64,000 nucleotides of DNA from a virus. Numbering within the stretch: the first letter of the stretch is position 1; the number at the start of each line of letters is the position of its first letter. Below, in pieces: positions 23,920 to 34,441 of the stretch. The position numbers and the translations under genes were made by a program. The notes beneath the pieces are model-generated. The model saw nothing but the letters and a program-made list of their open reading frames with translations, did no database searches and had not been told where the DNA came from. The stretch is from positions 1-64,000 of the IMG/VR virus record IMGVR_UViG_3300033233_000034. One strand, 5' to 3'.

Positions 23920-24296
23920 GATTTGCTCACCCCGACCACTTACTGAATGAATTAACAAGCGTTCAGTTAAGTGAGTGGGAAGCTTATGATATTCTTGATC
24001 CTACTGGTAAATGGCGTGATGAACACATGTTAGCTGAGGTTATTGCTAATATAACAAATATAGCAGCAGCTATTTATAAGGAAGAAGGAAAAGAACCTAA
24101 GTGGAGTAAAGCAAGCGATTATATGCCTATTTGGGACCCGGATAAGGCTAGGAGACTATCAGAAGAAGATAATAAAAAACAAAGCCTTGAAATGATGAAA
24201 CAAACCCTATTAGGTATAGCTCGATTACAGAATAAAAAAGTGGATAGAAAAGAAGCCGCAAAAATGAGAAAGCCTACAGTTAAACGAATGAAGTAA
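23491..24296 (+). CDS. Tail assembly chaperone, long form by -1 frameshift (gpGT-like)
   Basis: If ribosomes slip -1 at 23862-23868, translation continues from CTC at 23868 in a frame that is open to 24296. It adds about 142 residues, including FAHPDHLLNELTSVQLSEWE (typical gpT-like), to the first 126, giving about 268 aa. The downstream frame has no convincing start before FAHPDH and only an internal ATG at 24027, so the frameshift is needed to explain the conserved-looking part. The slippery site and hairpin are described separately. Confidence 0.9.
23862..23889 (+). promoter_or_regulatory. -1 programmed frameshift site with stem
   Basis: Slippery heptamer A AAA AAC (23862-23868) with frame-0 codons CTA-AAA-AAC. 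After a 6-base spacer comes a GC-rich hairpin (GCCGT 23875-23879 with ACGGC 23885-23889; two further pairs possible). This is the classical X XXY YYZ signal of phage tail chaperone genes. Confidence 0.9.
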
Positions 24297-24308
24297 TATT
24301 ATAAAGCA

Positions 24309-27300
24309 ATGGCAGACTTAGGACAGTTATGGGTAACGTTGGGGATGAATACAGCAGCTCTTGTTAAAGGGGTGGCTGAGATACAACGTATGCAAAAACA
24401 AATACAAGTGGCTACCGAAGCAGCTAATAAAGCACAACTAACATCTACTGAAAGAACAACAGCCGGACAGATTGCAGCCCATAATCGAGTAGCCCAAGCA
24501 TCTCAAGTTGCTAATACAAAAATAGTAGCGGATAGTACAAAAGCGGCAGCATTAACAGCTAGTGCTTGGCATAGTAAAATAAATCAAGTAGGTTATGACT
24601 TCCAACGATTGGGAATGACTGCTTCTATGTTTATAACAGCTCCTTTAGCATTAATAGGGAAAGGTTCTTTTTCAACAGCTATGGAAATTGAATTTGCAGC
24701 TAAAAAGATTGTGGCTTTAGCTGGAGTTACGGGTAAAACTTTAGATTCTTGGCAAGGTGAACTTAGTAGGATTAGTGATTCTACTGGTAAAACGGCTTTA
24801 GAATTAAATACAGCTTTATATTTTATTACTTCATCAGGACAAAAAGGTGCTGAGGCTTTAAAAATATTAGATATATCGGCAAAAGCCTCAGCATCAGGAT
24901 TAGGGGAAACGGATGCTATTTCTCGATTATTGGTTTCATCCATGAATGCTTATGGTAAAGAGGTTTTAACATCTGCAAGAGCTGGAGATATTTTAACAGC
25001 AGCAGTAAGGGAAGGTACAGCGGAGGCATCTGATATGGCTAATCAAATAGGAAAAGTAGTACCTATGGCTAAGTTACTTGGTGTTTCTTTTGCACAAGTA
25101 GCAGGGGCTACGGCAGCTATGACTTTAACAGGTATGAATGCAGCACAAGCAACAACTTCCTTAACACAAATTTTTACACAATTATTAAAGAATAGTCATG
25201 AAGCGGTAGGATTAATAGCTAAAGATCATCAAACGTTAGCTATGCTTCGTGCTGAATTAGTTGCTGGAAATTTACCTGATGTTTTGGATAAGATTAATAA
25301 AATAATGGAGGATTCAGGGAATACTCTTGCACAATTCTTTGGTAATAAACGATCTTTGACAGGGGGTTTAAATTTAATTAATGATTTAGAACGCACTAAA
25401 GCGGTAATGTTAGCAGTGGAAATGTCTGCGGGGGATTTAAGTAAAGGGTGGAGAGAAATGGATGATACCATGAAAAACCAATTAAAACATGCTACTACGG
25501 CTTTAAATGATGCTTTTAAAACTTTAGGTATGTCTATGCGTGGTTCTTTAATTTCCGTGTTTAAAGATTTTACAGTATGGATTAAAAGTGTTACCAAAGC
25601 ATATTCAGAATTAACGGTATCGGCACAAAAATCTATAATGGTATGGGTGGGTGTATTAGCAGCTATTGGACCAGTATCTTTATTTATAACATTGATTACC
25701 CGTTTAATGGTGGGATTTAATTATGCCATAAAAATAGTAACAGTTTCTTTAGGATTTTTGAGAACAGCTATGCTTACTTCGGGGGTTGGAGCCATATTAG
25801 TAGCATTAGGGGCAGTAGTGGCTTTAGGGGTTGGTTTGAGTATGTTTAGTCGTAGAAACGAAGAAGCAGCAATATCAGAAAAGAAATTAGGGGAAGCAGC
25901 AGAAGCAGCTAAAATTCAATTACAGGAGAATTTTGATTCAATTAAGGATATGATGACAACCACTCCTAAAATGAATCCTTATGAATTAGATGCTCAAATA
26001 TTAAAAGTTAAAAAAGAAATTGAAGAATTAAAGAATGGTTATGCTTCTAAAGCTAAAGAAATTCAGGCTATAATAGACAAAGACCCTATTATTTTGAAAC
26101 TGAAAGCCAAAATGGATAGCAGTGATCCTGATGTTAGGAATAGTTATATTGCAGGTACTGACCGGTACATTTCTAAAAAATATAATATTCCTACGGATTC
26201 TCTTACATCTAATATTCCAAAATTAGATTCACTTTTATTAGCTGATCGTAGAGCAAAATTACTTGAATTAGCTAATACCACACAAGCTACGGACACAATA
26301 GCACGAGGAGCAATAGCTATTTATCAAGCCGATATAGCTATAATGGAACAACTTAAAAAAGAATATAAAGGTAAAGAAGTAGAGTTTGAAAATACAGAAA
26401 AAAATAAACGTGCGGCTGATGCAATAAAAGGTGCTTATGATGATTATGCTAACGGATTGCAAAGAATAATAGCCCTAAGAAAAGTATTTGGGGAGTCCGT
26501 TGATGTTCTTGGTTTTAAATTTAATGCTGAAGAGGAATCCTATAAAATATTGGGAAATCTCGTAAATGCTTTAGGGGATACTTCAGAAAGAAATACACCA
26601 AAGTTTAAAAACTTAACGGTTGAATTAATACGGATGACACAAGCGATTAGAGATAAAGAACTTAGTCGTTTAGAAGCTGCTGGAATTAATACTACTAAAG
26701 ATACAGGATATTTACCAAGCAGAGCCAAATCCTTACCTATGTTTGCACAGTTAGGAGGACAATTAGAAGTATCGATTAAAGGTATTCAAAATAATGGTTG
26801 GTTGAATAAAGAACTTATACCTACTTTAGTACAAGAGGCTCGTCATAGAAAAGAAATTAATAGGTTAATGGAACAAGCTCGTGTAATGGGTGTTGATCCG
26901 AAAGCTTTAAAAAACATAAAGGAAAGTGCTCAAGGATATGAAATGCAAAAAATATTTTTAGAGGGCTTATTAGAACCTTTAACAGAAGCTGAAATTAAGT
27001 TTCAGGAATTTAATAGTAATTTTCAATGGTTTGGGCAAAAGGCTTTAGAGTTTATTCAAACATACACAGAAATGATTACGAATAAACAACAAAAAGCATA
27101 TGCTTTTATAGATAATATTGCTAAACGAGAATATAAATCAGCAGAATGGGTTACTAAACAAAAAGAAAAATTAGATGCTGAGTATAATCGTAAAAAGAAA
27201 ATAGCATCTATTGCTTCCGTAGCGATTAATGGTGCAATGGCAGTTATGAATTTAGCAGCAACTTTACCCGGATCAGTATTAAATCCTTTATTTTACCCAA

Positions 27301-27575
27301 TGGCTGCATTGATTGCAGGGTTGACAATAGCTCAAACAGCTATTATAAATGGGGCGGGTATGGCTCAAGGTGGGACAATACCTTCAGGTTATCCAAATGA
27401 TAGTTACCCAGCTCGCCTAACGTCAGGGGAAATAGTAGTGCCTCCGGGAAAACTTCCAGAGTTCCGTGGTGGTATGAATCCTATAATAATTCATCTGACA
27501 GGTAAACTTCTTGCAGAGGGTAACGACTTAGTTTATGTTATGGACAAACAAATAACTGTTAATAATAGTTACTAA
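24309..27575 (+). CDS. Tape measure protein
   Basis: 1,088 aa. Long helical N-terminus (LGMNTAALVKGVAEIQRMQK near 12-31), a TP901-type core with TGKTALELNTALYFITSSGQKG near 160-180 and EASDMANQIGKVVPMAKLLGVSF near 240, hydrophobic helices near 445-515 (IMVWVGVLAAIGPVSLFITL) and a glycine-rich tail-end region (GMAQGGTIPSGYPNDSYPAR). Its length sets the tail length. It follows the chaperone genes, as expected. It is not followed by a contractile baseplate set. Confidence 0.93.
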   Translation: MADLGQLWVTLGMNTAALVKGVAEIQRMQKQIQVATEAANKAQLTSTERTTAGQIAAHNRVAQASQVANTKIVADSTKAAALTASAWHSKINQVGYDFQRLGMTASMFITAPLALIGKGSFSTAMEIEFAAKKIVALAGVTGKTLDSWQGELSRISDSTGKTALELNTALYFITSSGQKGAEALKILDISAKASASGLGETDAISRLLVSSMNAYGKEVLTSARAGDILTAAVREGTAEASDMANQIGKVVPMAKLLGVSFAQVAGATAAMTLTGMNAAQATTSLTQIFTQLLKNSHEAVGLIAKDHQTLAMLRAELVAGNLPDVLDKINKIMEDSGNTLAQFFGNKRSLTGGLNLINDLERTKAVMLAVEMSAGDLSKGWREMDDTMKNQLKHATTALNDAFKTLGMSMRGSLISVFKDFTVWIKSVTKAYSELTVSAQKSIMVWVGVLAAIGPVSLFITLITRLMVGFNYAIKIVTVSLGFLRTAMLTSGVGAILVALGAVVALGVGLSMFSRRNEEAAISEKKLGEAAEAAKIQLQENFDSIKDMMTTTPKMNPYELDAQILKVKKEIEELKNGYASKAKEIQAIIDKDPIILKLKAKMDSSDPDVRNSYIAGTDRYISKKYNIPTDSLTSNIPKLDSLLLADRRAKLLELANTTQATDTIARGAIAIYQADIAIMEQLKKEYKGKEVEFENTEKNKRAADAIKGAYDDYANGLQRIIALRKVFGESVDVLGFKFNAEEESYKILGNLVNALGDTSERNTPKFKNLTVELIRMTQAIRDKELSRLEAAGINTTKDTGYLPSRAKSLPMFAQLGGQLEVSIKGIQNNGWLNKELIPTLVQEARHRKEINRLMEQARVMGVDPKALKNIKESAQGYEMQKIFLEGLLEPLTEAEIKFQEFNSNFQWFGQKALEFIQTYTEMITNKQQKAYAFIDNIAKREYKSAEWVTKQKEKLDAEYNRKKKIASIASVAINGAMAVMNLAATLPGSVLNPLFYPMAALIAGLTIAQTAIINGAGMAQGGTIPSGYPNDSYPARLTSGEIVVPPGKLPEFRGGMNPIIIHLTGKLLAEGNDLVYVMDKQITVNNSY

Positions 27576-27579
27576 CGAT

Positions 27580-30123
27580 ATGGCATACGGTAATAAATAT
27601 GATATTCGATGGGCTGGAAAAGACCTTAAGGGACATCTATACTTAGATAAGGATGCTTACGCTGGTGCAGTCGATACAAGCGTTCGTATCCCTTTCGATA
27701 GTATATCCTATAATTATTTATTTGGTGACTGGAATGAGCCTGTAATCGGTATGCAATTAGAATTTGAGATTGTTAACGATAAAGCTAATTATTTTACTTT
27801 AGATGATTTACTAACATCTACTGAGGGTGAATATAAAGTTCGTTTGGTGGTAGATTATCCTACAACCTATACTCTATTTGAAGGATTCCTAAATTGTGAT
27901 ACAGTTACTCAAAAATATTTACAGAAACAAAATATTAAATTTGTAGCTAGTAGTTACCTTTCTAAATTAGAAAATGATCATCCTATAAGTATTGATACTT
28001 TACAAAATAAAACATTTATTGATATTATAGATGAAATTTTGGTAAGTACGGGAGCATCCTATAATATAAAAATAAATAGTACTCTTCATGCTGAGGGGGA
28101 TGTTCTTTCTGCCGGAAAATCTTTGTTTAATCTCAATGGTTTTAATACGGAATTATTTTGGGAGGATGAAGTTGAGCGTAAATCCAGTTTAGATATTCTT
28201 AAAACTATATTAACTACTTTTGAGTGTTATTTGTATTGGTGGGGAAGTTATTGGTATATTGAACGCTATGAAGATATTTGGAAAGAATCTGTTTCATATA
28301 TAGAATATACCACAGGAACACCTTATGCTCCTACTGGCACTGGAGCAGTGGTTGCAGGAACGAAAAGTATTAATAGAGTACATTATGATCCAATTACAAA
28401 AACAGGTTTACGATTTATTCAACAATCTCAAAATAGACATAGTATTCCAGGATTAAAAAGTATTCAAATAAATTTAGAGGATAAAAAATTCCTTAATTTG
28501 GTTAAAGCGGATTTAACAAACATAGGAACTACTTCAACGGCTGCACCTACTCCTGATTATAGAACATGGTTACGGTGGGTTGATGGGGATGTTGAGTGGG
28601 CGTGGGCTACAATAGGTCAACCAAAATCAAATATTAGTAATAGTATTTGTAGAATAGCTTGGGGAGGTATTCAAGGAGAAGAACTTGTATTTGATTCTTT
28701 TAAGGGTTTATATACTCAATTTAAGATAACGGTAACAGAATCTACTGAATTAAAAATAGCTTTTAAATACGCTGTGGATAGGTATGGGACGATAGCGCCG
28801 TGGAGTAATGCAAACTCACCTTCATTAGATGGTTTTATATTTCATTTTCCTTGGTATTTACGATCTGTTACAGATAGTGAATATATAACACAACCAAACA
28901 TAGAAGTAGATTCATGGATAAAAAGTCCAAAAGATACTGAATTACGTGCTTTACAATATATACAGGTAAACGGATCATCCTTCAATCCTAAAACTAATAC
29001 AGTAGATGTAAGTGTGACTATACCTATTGGTAAAGTTGTTAAACAAGAATTAGAATTACCAGCAGGTTTATTGATAGGGGATATTTCTTTAGTATTGTGT
29101 ATAGGATCAGAAGTAATAAAGAAACAGGATGTAGCAGATTCACAACCCAATCAGGCTTGGTTTGGTGATTTTGAAGTAACAGCTACAGATGAAAATCAAA
29201 ATAATGTTATAGAGGGTAAAATTTCTACTAAATTTCTAAACAAAAAAACTATTCCCTTATCGTTATATGATTCTGAAAATGTTAATTATAAGAATGGTAT
29301 TGTACGTGGGAGTGACTTGTCTATAAGAACAGAAAAATGGGGAACCACTGGAGAGGCTACCGAAATAGTTCAAAAAGGAGTAGTTTGGTCAACAATAATA
29401 AACCCAACAGTAGCATTAGCTACTAAAACTTTAGATGGTGCTGGTACAGATACTTTTACAAGTCTTATAACAGGGTTATCTCCCGGAACTACTTATTATG
29501 TTCGTTCTTATTTTACCGATGCTTTAGGGGATACTTATTATGGGAATGAAATAGAATTTGCTACAACGGCTTTAGTTATAGGTAGTCCTTATATGGGTGG
29601 TAAAATTGGGTATTTGTATCAACCGGGGGATGGTCCTTATGATGCAAATGTTGTACATGGTATTATAGTTTCAGATTATGATATATCTTATTTATTTACT
29701 TCTCATCCGGGGAAAAACTTTTGGTGTAGTTTACAAAGTGTTTCAAGTAATAATGTATCTTGTGATACAATATTAGGTTTAGGAACTCACGATGCTGAAG
29801 GGGGTAGAGTTAATTCCGATTTAATGAATGATAATGCTTTTGTATTGGATTATGCTATACATGATGTAGCTTTATATGATATGGGGAATTACACGGATTG
29901 GAAAATGCCAAGTATAGATGAATTAAATTTAATTAGAGGAAATAAAGTAGCTTTAGGAAATAATTTTGTTTCTGATTGGTATTGGAGTAGTAGTGAACCA
30001 AGTTTAGATGGTATTCATGGTGCGGGGGTAAAAGCATATGCTTTAAATTTTGGGAACACCTCTGTTAAGGATGCTTGGAAAAAGAATAATTGGAGGCGAG
30101 TACGTGCCGTAAGATATTTTTAA
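27580..30123 (+). CDS. Tail hub/distal tail protein with FnIII-like and lectin-like C-terminus
   Basis: 847 aa. The first 270 residues look like a baseplate hub or distal tail protein (RWAGKDLKGHLYLDKDAYAG near 10-30; STGASYNIKINSTLHAEGD near 160). Near 585-670 is one FnIII-like repeat of the Bacteroidota kind (KGVVWSTIINPT; YYVRSYFTDALGDTYYG). The last about 150 residues are a Lcl/DUF1566-like C-type-lectin fold (DWKMPSIDELNLIRGNKVA, WYWSSSEPS, WRRVRAVRYF). Such folds bind receptors and are targets of diversity-generating retroelements in other phages. The domain order is seen; the receptor role is inferred. Confidence 0.82.
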   Translation: MAYGNKYDIRWAGKDLKGHLYLDKDAYAGAVDTSVRIPFDSISYNYLFGDWNEPVIGMQLEFEIVNDKANYFTLDDLLTSTEGEYKVRLVVDYPTTYTLFEGFLNCDTVTQKYLQKQNIKFVASSYLSKLENDHPISIDTLQNKTFIDIIDEILVSTGASYNIKINSTLHAEGDVLSAGKSLFNLNGFNTELFWEDEVERKSSLDILKTILTTFECYLYWWGSYWYIERYEDIWKESVSYIEYTTGTPYAPTGTGAVVAGTKSINRVHYDPITKTGLRFIQQSQNRHSIPGLKSIQINLEDKKFLNLVKADLTNIGTTSTAAPTPDYRTWLRWVDGDVEWAWATIGQPKSNISNSICRIAWGGIQGEELVFDSFKGLYTQFKITVTESTELKIAFKYAVDRYGTIAPWSNANSPSLDGFIFHFPWYLRSVTDSEYITQPNIEVDSWIKSPKDTELRALQYIQVNGSSFNPKTNTVDVSVTIPIGKVVKQELELPAGLLIGDISLVLCIGSEVIKKQDVADSQPNQAWFGDFEVTATDENQNNVIEGKISTKFLNKKTIPLSLYDSENVNYKNGIVRGSDLSIRTEKWGTTGEATEIVQKGVVWSTIINPTVALATKTLDGAGTDTFTSLITGLSPGTTYYVRSYFTDALGDTYYGNEIEFATTALVIGSPYMGGKIGYLYQPGDGPYDANVVHGIIVSDYDISYLFTSHPGKNFWCSLQSVSSNNVSCDTILGLGTHDAEGGRVNSDLMNDNAFVLDYAIHDVALYDMGNYTDWKMPSIDELNLIRGNKVALGNNFVSDWYWSSSEPSLDGIHGAGVKAYALNFGNTSVKDAWKKNNWRRVRAVRYF

Positions 30124-30135
30124 AAAATAGAATTA

Positions 30136-30495
30136 ATGGAAATTACAACAACAGCAATAACCAGTATTACAACGGTATCTGCAAAGAGCGGTGGGGTTAT
30201 AACTACTATTGCGGGGGATTATTCCCCAATAGTGGATAAATTATTACATAATAAATGGCAATTGTATAATAAAACCCGTCAAAAATTAACAGCTGATGTA
30301 AAGATGGTTGCCCCTATACAACCATTGAGTTTATTTGAAGATAGTAAACAAATAGAAATTATTGGTGGGGGTGTGGGTGGAGCTGATGTTTTAAAAAAGT
30401 TTGTATTAACTGCATACAGATTCAAACCTATAAGTGGGATTTGTACAGTAGAATTACAAGAATATGATAATACAACAGAAGTAACTTTAGTATAA
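30136..30495 (+). CDS. Small tail protein, 119 aa
   Basis: Thr/Ile-rich, beta-like (EITTTAITSITTVSAKSGG at the start). It lies between the hub and the fibre genes, and its stop overlaps the next ATG by one base. Tail accessory or baseplate role by position; no known family. Confidence 0.65.
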   Translation: MEITTTAITSITTVSAKSGGVITTIAGDYSPIVDKLLHNKWQLYNKTRQKLTADVKMVAPIQPLSLFEDSKQIEIIGGGVGGADVLKKFVLTAYRFKPISGICTVELQEYDNTTEVTLV

Positions 30496-31232
30496 TGGCA
30501 ATTAATGTAACAGTAACTAGAAGATTTAGAGGGGCTAAGGACAAAACAGCTTCCAGTCCTTCTTATATGTTTCAGAATCCACAAGCATTAAGTGGAGGTG
30601 TTACTATGGAACAGGTAAATGCTGCTATATTGAATAAAAAATCATTACATGGTTTTGAAAGAAGTTCAAACAATGTTTTGTCATTTAACGCTGGGACTGG
30701 TGTTTTTTCTATTACTGGAACTCAATTTGGGATTTGGTATATGGGGTATCAGTATTTAAAAGACACTGAAACGGTAACGCTCACCCTTGAAAGTGGAATA
30801 CCTTCTCGATGGTTTGTTTTTTGGGATAATGAATTAACCTTATCTGTAAATGAAACTTGTGATGTTTATGAATCCTTATTAGTAGCTATTCTTATTTGGA
30901 ATGGGACTACTGGTGAAATTGTAGATCGTAGGCATCCAGCATATACAGATTGGGATGATATGGAAGCACAAAAAGTACCCATAATAATTCCTTTTACAGC
31001 CGTTGTTAATCCGATTCTCCCAATAGACTACCCTACTCATACATATCAGGATTTGTTTGTTACAAAATACGGAGAGTACCCAAATTTACAGTTAATAATC
31101 GAAGTAGATGCAAATACTGAATATATTAACACTGTACAACCCATCCGGCACCTATCAGATGGTAAGTTGGATTATATAGATTGGTATTTAGACGGAGCAG
31201 AAGTAACTGGGAAAATAAAATTATCACGATGA
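30495..31232 (+). CDS. Tail protein, 245 aa
   Basis: Begins MAINVTVTRRFRGAKDKT and is beta-rich, with GVFSITGTQFGIWYMGYQYL near 70-90 and GIPSRWFVFWDNELTLSV near 100. It resembles receptor-proximal tail proteins of siphophages by position (between hub and fibre). The last base pairs overlap the next gene's ATG (ATGA). No enzyme motif. Confidence 0.65.
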   Translation: MAINVTVTRRFRGAKDKTASSPSYMFQNPQALSGGVTMEQVNAAILNKKSLHGFERSSNNVLSFNAGTGVFSITGTQFGIWYMGYQYLKDTETVTLTLESGIPSRWFVFWDNELTLSVNETCDVYESLLVAILIWNGTTGEIVDRRHPAYTDWDDMEAQKVPIIIPFTAVVNPILPIDYPTHTYQDLFVTKYGEYPNLQLIIEVDANTEYINTVQPIRHLSDGKLDYIDWYLDGAEVTGKIKLSR

Positions 31233-34200
31233 AAAAGATATTTGTCACATTTTGCCTTGTCGGTTTTTGCCTTGTCGGTTTTGGGCAATTTCGTTCAGAG
31301 ACTCCTCCCGCTGTTTCTGACACAGGAAGGCACGCACTATTAACACCTCCGCCATTTACTTTATGGTTCCCTCCCGGCGACACAATTCGCAGGATTTACA
31401 TTAACATGGGAAACAAATACAAATATGAGTCACTAATTACGGGCCAAAGATTAAATACAATAATTGATAGTCTGTTATTAGTTACTTCAGGAATTTATAA
31501 GCGGTTAGACGACAGCACCGCTCGTGACGGATTTGCAAAAAGGGAGTATGTTCAACACTTTTTCGTTCAAAAGCAAGATAGTGATAATTTAGAAACAGGT
31601 TATTTCCCTAATTCACGAGCAGATACAAAAACCGATACTTCTTTTCATGACAATCTTAGGCATTTAGCTGAAAGAAATTATTCTTCATTAACAAATGTTC
31701 CAGATTTAGGATTAAAAAGGGATACGTCAAGCCATGATAATTTAAGGCATTTAACTGAAAAGTCTTATAATTCGCTAACTGAAACGCCTAATCTAACACT
31801 AAAAACCGATACGTCCTTCCATGATAATCTTAGGCATTTAGCTGAAAGAAAATATGAATCTTTAACAGATAAACCTGATTTAGATATTTATAGAGAAAAA
31901 ACAACCCCAATAACATACGCTGAAATAACAAGTAAGCCAAATTTAGCTATATATAGAGAGAGAAGTGATACAATAGATCATGATGGTACAGCCTCCGTTG
32001 GTGAATTAAGGAAAAAAATACCCTTAGCAGAAAAAGGGGTAAATAATGGTGTTGCCACATTAGATGCTGGCGGTAAGGTTCCTGCATCACAATTGATCGC
32101 TACCACATATCCTCACAAGGGCGTTTGGAATGCTGCAACAAATACTCCAACCTTAGCAGATGGTACAGGAACAGCAGGATGGGTTTATCTTGTTACAACA
32201 GGAGGAACTGTCAATCTTGGTAGTGGAAATATAACTTTTGCAGTAAATGAACATGCAGTATATAGTGGTACAATTTGGCAAAAATCAGGATCAAGCAGTG
32301 CTGTTTCTTCCGTTAACTCCCAAACAGGAGTAGTGGTATTAAACACGGATAATATTGCAGAAGGTAGTACAAATAAATACAGTACTGGTAATCTTTGGAA
32401 AAGAACGGGGACTACACTTTCACCTAATACTACAAATGACAATATAGATAATGGCAATGGTAAAGTAACCACGGGGATGGTTTCTTCTGATAGTATTATG
32501 GCTAAAAATAGAACAAGTGGTTTGGTTTTTGACACTTCTGGTTCTGTGACAATTGACACTAGCTATACTACATATTCTACGACATTGGATAAAATGGAGT
32601 ATAGTACTAATGCATTAGCACAAATGGCTTATGTGACGAGTGCGGATAGTGTAGCTGAAGGTGCTCAAGGAACAATTGACGCTGAAACAAAGTTATTAGT
32701 ACATTTTAATGGAGCAAATGACGGTACTACATTTTCAGACACAGCAACAAATAAGCAAATAACAAACCCGAACAATGGGGTGCTTACTAAAACAGGAATT
32801 AAGAAATTTGGTACAGCAGCGGGATATTTTAATGGAGCGAGCTATCTTCATTTGAACGATAACGCAGATTGGGACTTTGGAACAGGAACATTTTCGGTAG
32901 ACTTTTGGGTATATCCAACTTCTGCAGATTTTTCCGGTTACTTGCCGATGGTTGCGTCTGGCAATTATAATACACCAGAAAACACGCACGGCTGGACAAT
33001 ATATACTAGAGATAGTGGTGTTGTAAAATTATCAACAAACGGTTCCTCTGTTAATCAGGTTACATCGGGTGATCAAGTACTAACCATGAATACTTGGAAT
33101 CACATTGCCGTGATAAAAAAGGGTACAGGGAGTACGGATTTTAATATCTATGTGAATGGAGTTGCTGGGAATGCTCCCGAGACAGGTAACGTAATTACAG
33201 ACGCGGGAACTTATGGTTTGACAATTGGCAGGTATTATAATGACTTAAACGGTTATTATTATACAGGTTATTTGGATGAACTTAGAATATCTAAAGGCGT
33301 CGCCCGCTGGACTTCCAATTTTACATTACCTGCAAGACAATATCCATATGTACAAGCTGGATCGAGTGGAATAGCGTTACAAGTACAATCGACTACGATT
33401 AAGACAGAAGGATCAAATGCTATTAAAGGTATTGCAATGAAAGATTCAACTGGGTTTACCCTTACTCGCTCTATTGTAGAACCTATCAATCTTTCAACAG
33501 CTGATACTTTAAAATTTGATATTCGTTCAACCAGAACAGGGCAAAATCTTAAAGTAACTGTAAAAGATAAAACAAGTAATTATGCCATAGACGTAACACC
33601 AACGATAGCTGTTGCAAATCAGTATCAAACCGTTCGCACAAACATAGCTAATATAGCACCTACAAATAGAGATTCTATCAACAAAATTATCATAACTGTT
33701 ATAGATGCTGCTGCCGCAGATACTTTTTATGTGGACAATATGTTTACTAATGAAAAGGACACTACTATAACAGAAACGATGCATGGTGGGGGTATTGAAT
33801 TAAGGTTACGGGGATACAAGGTATTTGTAGCTGATTCCTCTAAAAATATAGAGGTCGTAAATAAACTCAAAGGTCCAGTTATTAATGTAACAGATTCATT
33901 GACTGTTCAGGCAGCTACTTATACATCTGGTGGCTACAGTATTCTTGTGCGTAATGACGCCAATGGTCGGGTTGAAAAGATACCATCAAGTTCTATTTCA
34001 TTAACAGATACCAAGTGGAATGGTGGTTCAGAAACACTTGTTGCAGCAACAGGTAGGGCAAGTCTTGGATTAGGTACGGCAGCATTAAGTTCAGCATCTA
34101 CATTTGTTCCTTATACTGGAGCAACAGGAAATGTAACTCTTGGAGCAAATACTATCACGGCTGGTAATTTCATTTTGTCCTCAGATAGGAGATTAAAAAT

Positions 34201-34441
34201 GAAAATAAAACCTATTGATTTTACTGGAGTTAATATTAAGTATTATCAATATAGAGCTATATCTGATACCTCACAGATTAGGTATGGCGTTATGGCAGAT
34301 GAAGTACAAAAAACAAATCCTGAATTAGTACGAAAAGATGAAAATGGAATGTTAAGTGTTGCCTATATCGATTTGCTTATTAAGGAAATAGCAGCTTTAA
34401 AGCAAAGAGTTTTGGAACTTGAAAAAACAATACAACCATGA
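31229..34441 (+). CDS. Tail fibre with signal peptide, LamG-like domain and S74 chaperone
   Basis: A longer frame opens at 31181, but the ATG at 31229 overlaps the previous stop and starts with a signal-peptide-like sequence (MKKIFVTFCLVGFCLVGFGQ). Then come three near-repeats of about 30 residues (HDNLRHLAER..; about 130-220), a helix-poor region, a LamG/concanavalin-like domain near 490-700 (FNGASYLHLNDNADWDFGTG, YLDELRISKG), and the C-terminal S74 intramolecular chaperone (SSDRRLKMKIKPIDF; ending with a coiled coil LKQRVLELEKTIQ). S74 cuts itself off after trimerisation. The combination is a fibre; the signal peptide is unusual. Confidence 0.87.
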   Translation: MKKIFVTFCLVGFCLVGFGQFRSETPPAVSDTGRHALLTPPPFTLWFPPGDTIRRIYINMGNKYKYESLITGQRLNTIIDSLLLVTSGIYKRLDDSTARDGFAKREYVQHFFVQKQDSDNLETGYFPNSRADTKTDTSFHDNLRHLAERNYSSLTNVPDLGLKRDTSSHDNLRHLTEKSYNSLTETPNLTLKTDTSFHDNLRHLAERKYESLTDKPDLDIYREKTTPITYAEITSKPNLAIYRERSDTIDHDGTASVGELRKKIPLAEKGVNNGVATLDAGGKVPASQLIATTYPHKGVWNAATNTPTLADGTGTAGWVYLVTTGGTVNLGSGNITFAVNEHAVYSGTIWQKSGSSSAVSSVNSQTGVVVLNTDNIAEGSTNKYSTGNLWKRTGTTLSPNTTNDNIDNGNGKVTTGMVSSDSIMAKNRTSGLVFDTSGSVTIDTSYTTYSTTLDKMEYSTNALAQMAYVTSADSVAEGAQGTIDAETKLLVHFNGANDGTTFSDTATNKQITNPNNGVLTKTGIKKFGTAAGYFNGASYLHLNDNADWDFGTGTFSVDFWVYPTSADFSGYLPMVASGNYNTPENTHGWTIYTRDSGVVKLSTNGSSVNQVTSGDQVLTMNTWNHIAVIKKGTGSTDFNIYVNGVAGNAPETGNVITDAGTYGLTIGRYYNDLNGYYYTGYLDELRISKGVARWTSNFTLPARQYPYVQAGSSGIALQVQSTTIKTEGSNAIKGIAMKDSTGFTLTRSIVEPINLSTADTLKFDIRSTRTGQNLKVTVKDKTSNYAIDVTPTIAVANQYQTVRTNIANIAPTNRDSINKIIITVIDAAAADTFYVDNMFTNEKDTTITETMHGGGIELRLRGYKVFVADSSKNIEVVNKLKGPVINVTDSLTVQAATYTSGGYSILVRNDANGRVEKIPSSSISLTDTKWNGGSETLVAATGRASLGLGTAALSSASTFVPYTGATGNVTLGANTITAGNFILSSDRRLKMKIKPIDFTGVNIKYYQYRAISDTSQIRYGVMADEVQKTNPELVRKDENGMLSVAYIDLLIKEIAALKQRVLELEKTIQP
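31634..31880 (+). repeat. Three in-frame repeats in the fibre gene
   Basis: The coding DNA contains three diverged copies of a roughly 90-base unit encoding HDNLRHL-x(2)-K/R-x-Y-x-S-L-T, beginning near 31635, 31721 and 31810. Each forms a likely shaft segment; copy number could change by recombination. Confidence 0.7.

Noticed and set aside
24593-24943. 116-codon minus-strand frame inside the tape measure gene
   Set aside because: Antisense shadow of a strong coding gene. Many similar frames occur and were left out.
31181-31228. Extended N-terminus of the fibre gene
   Set aside because: The extension lies in the end of the previous gene; the ATG at 31229 overlaps its stop and begins a signal peptide.
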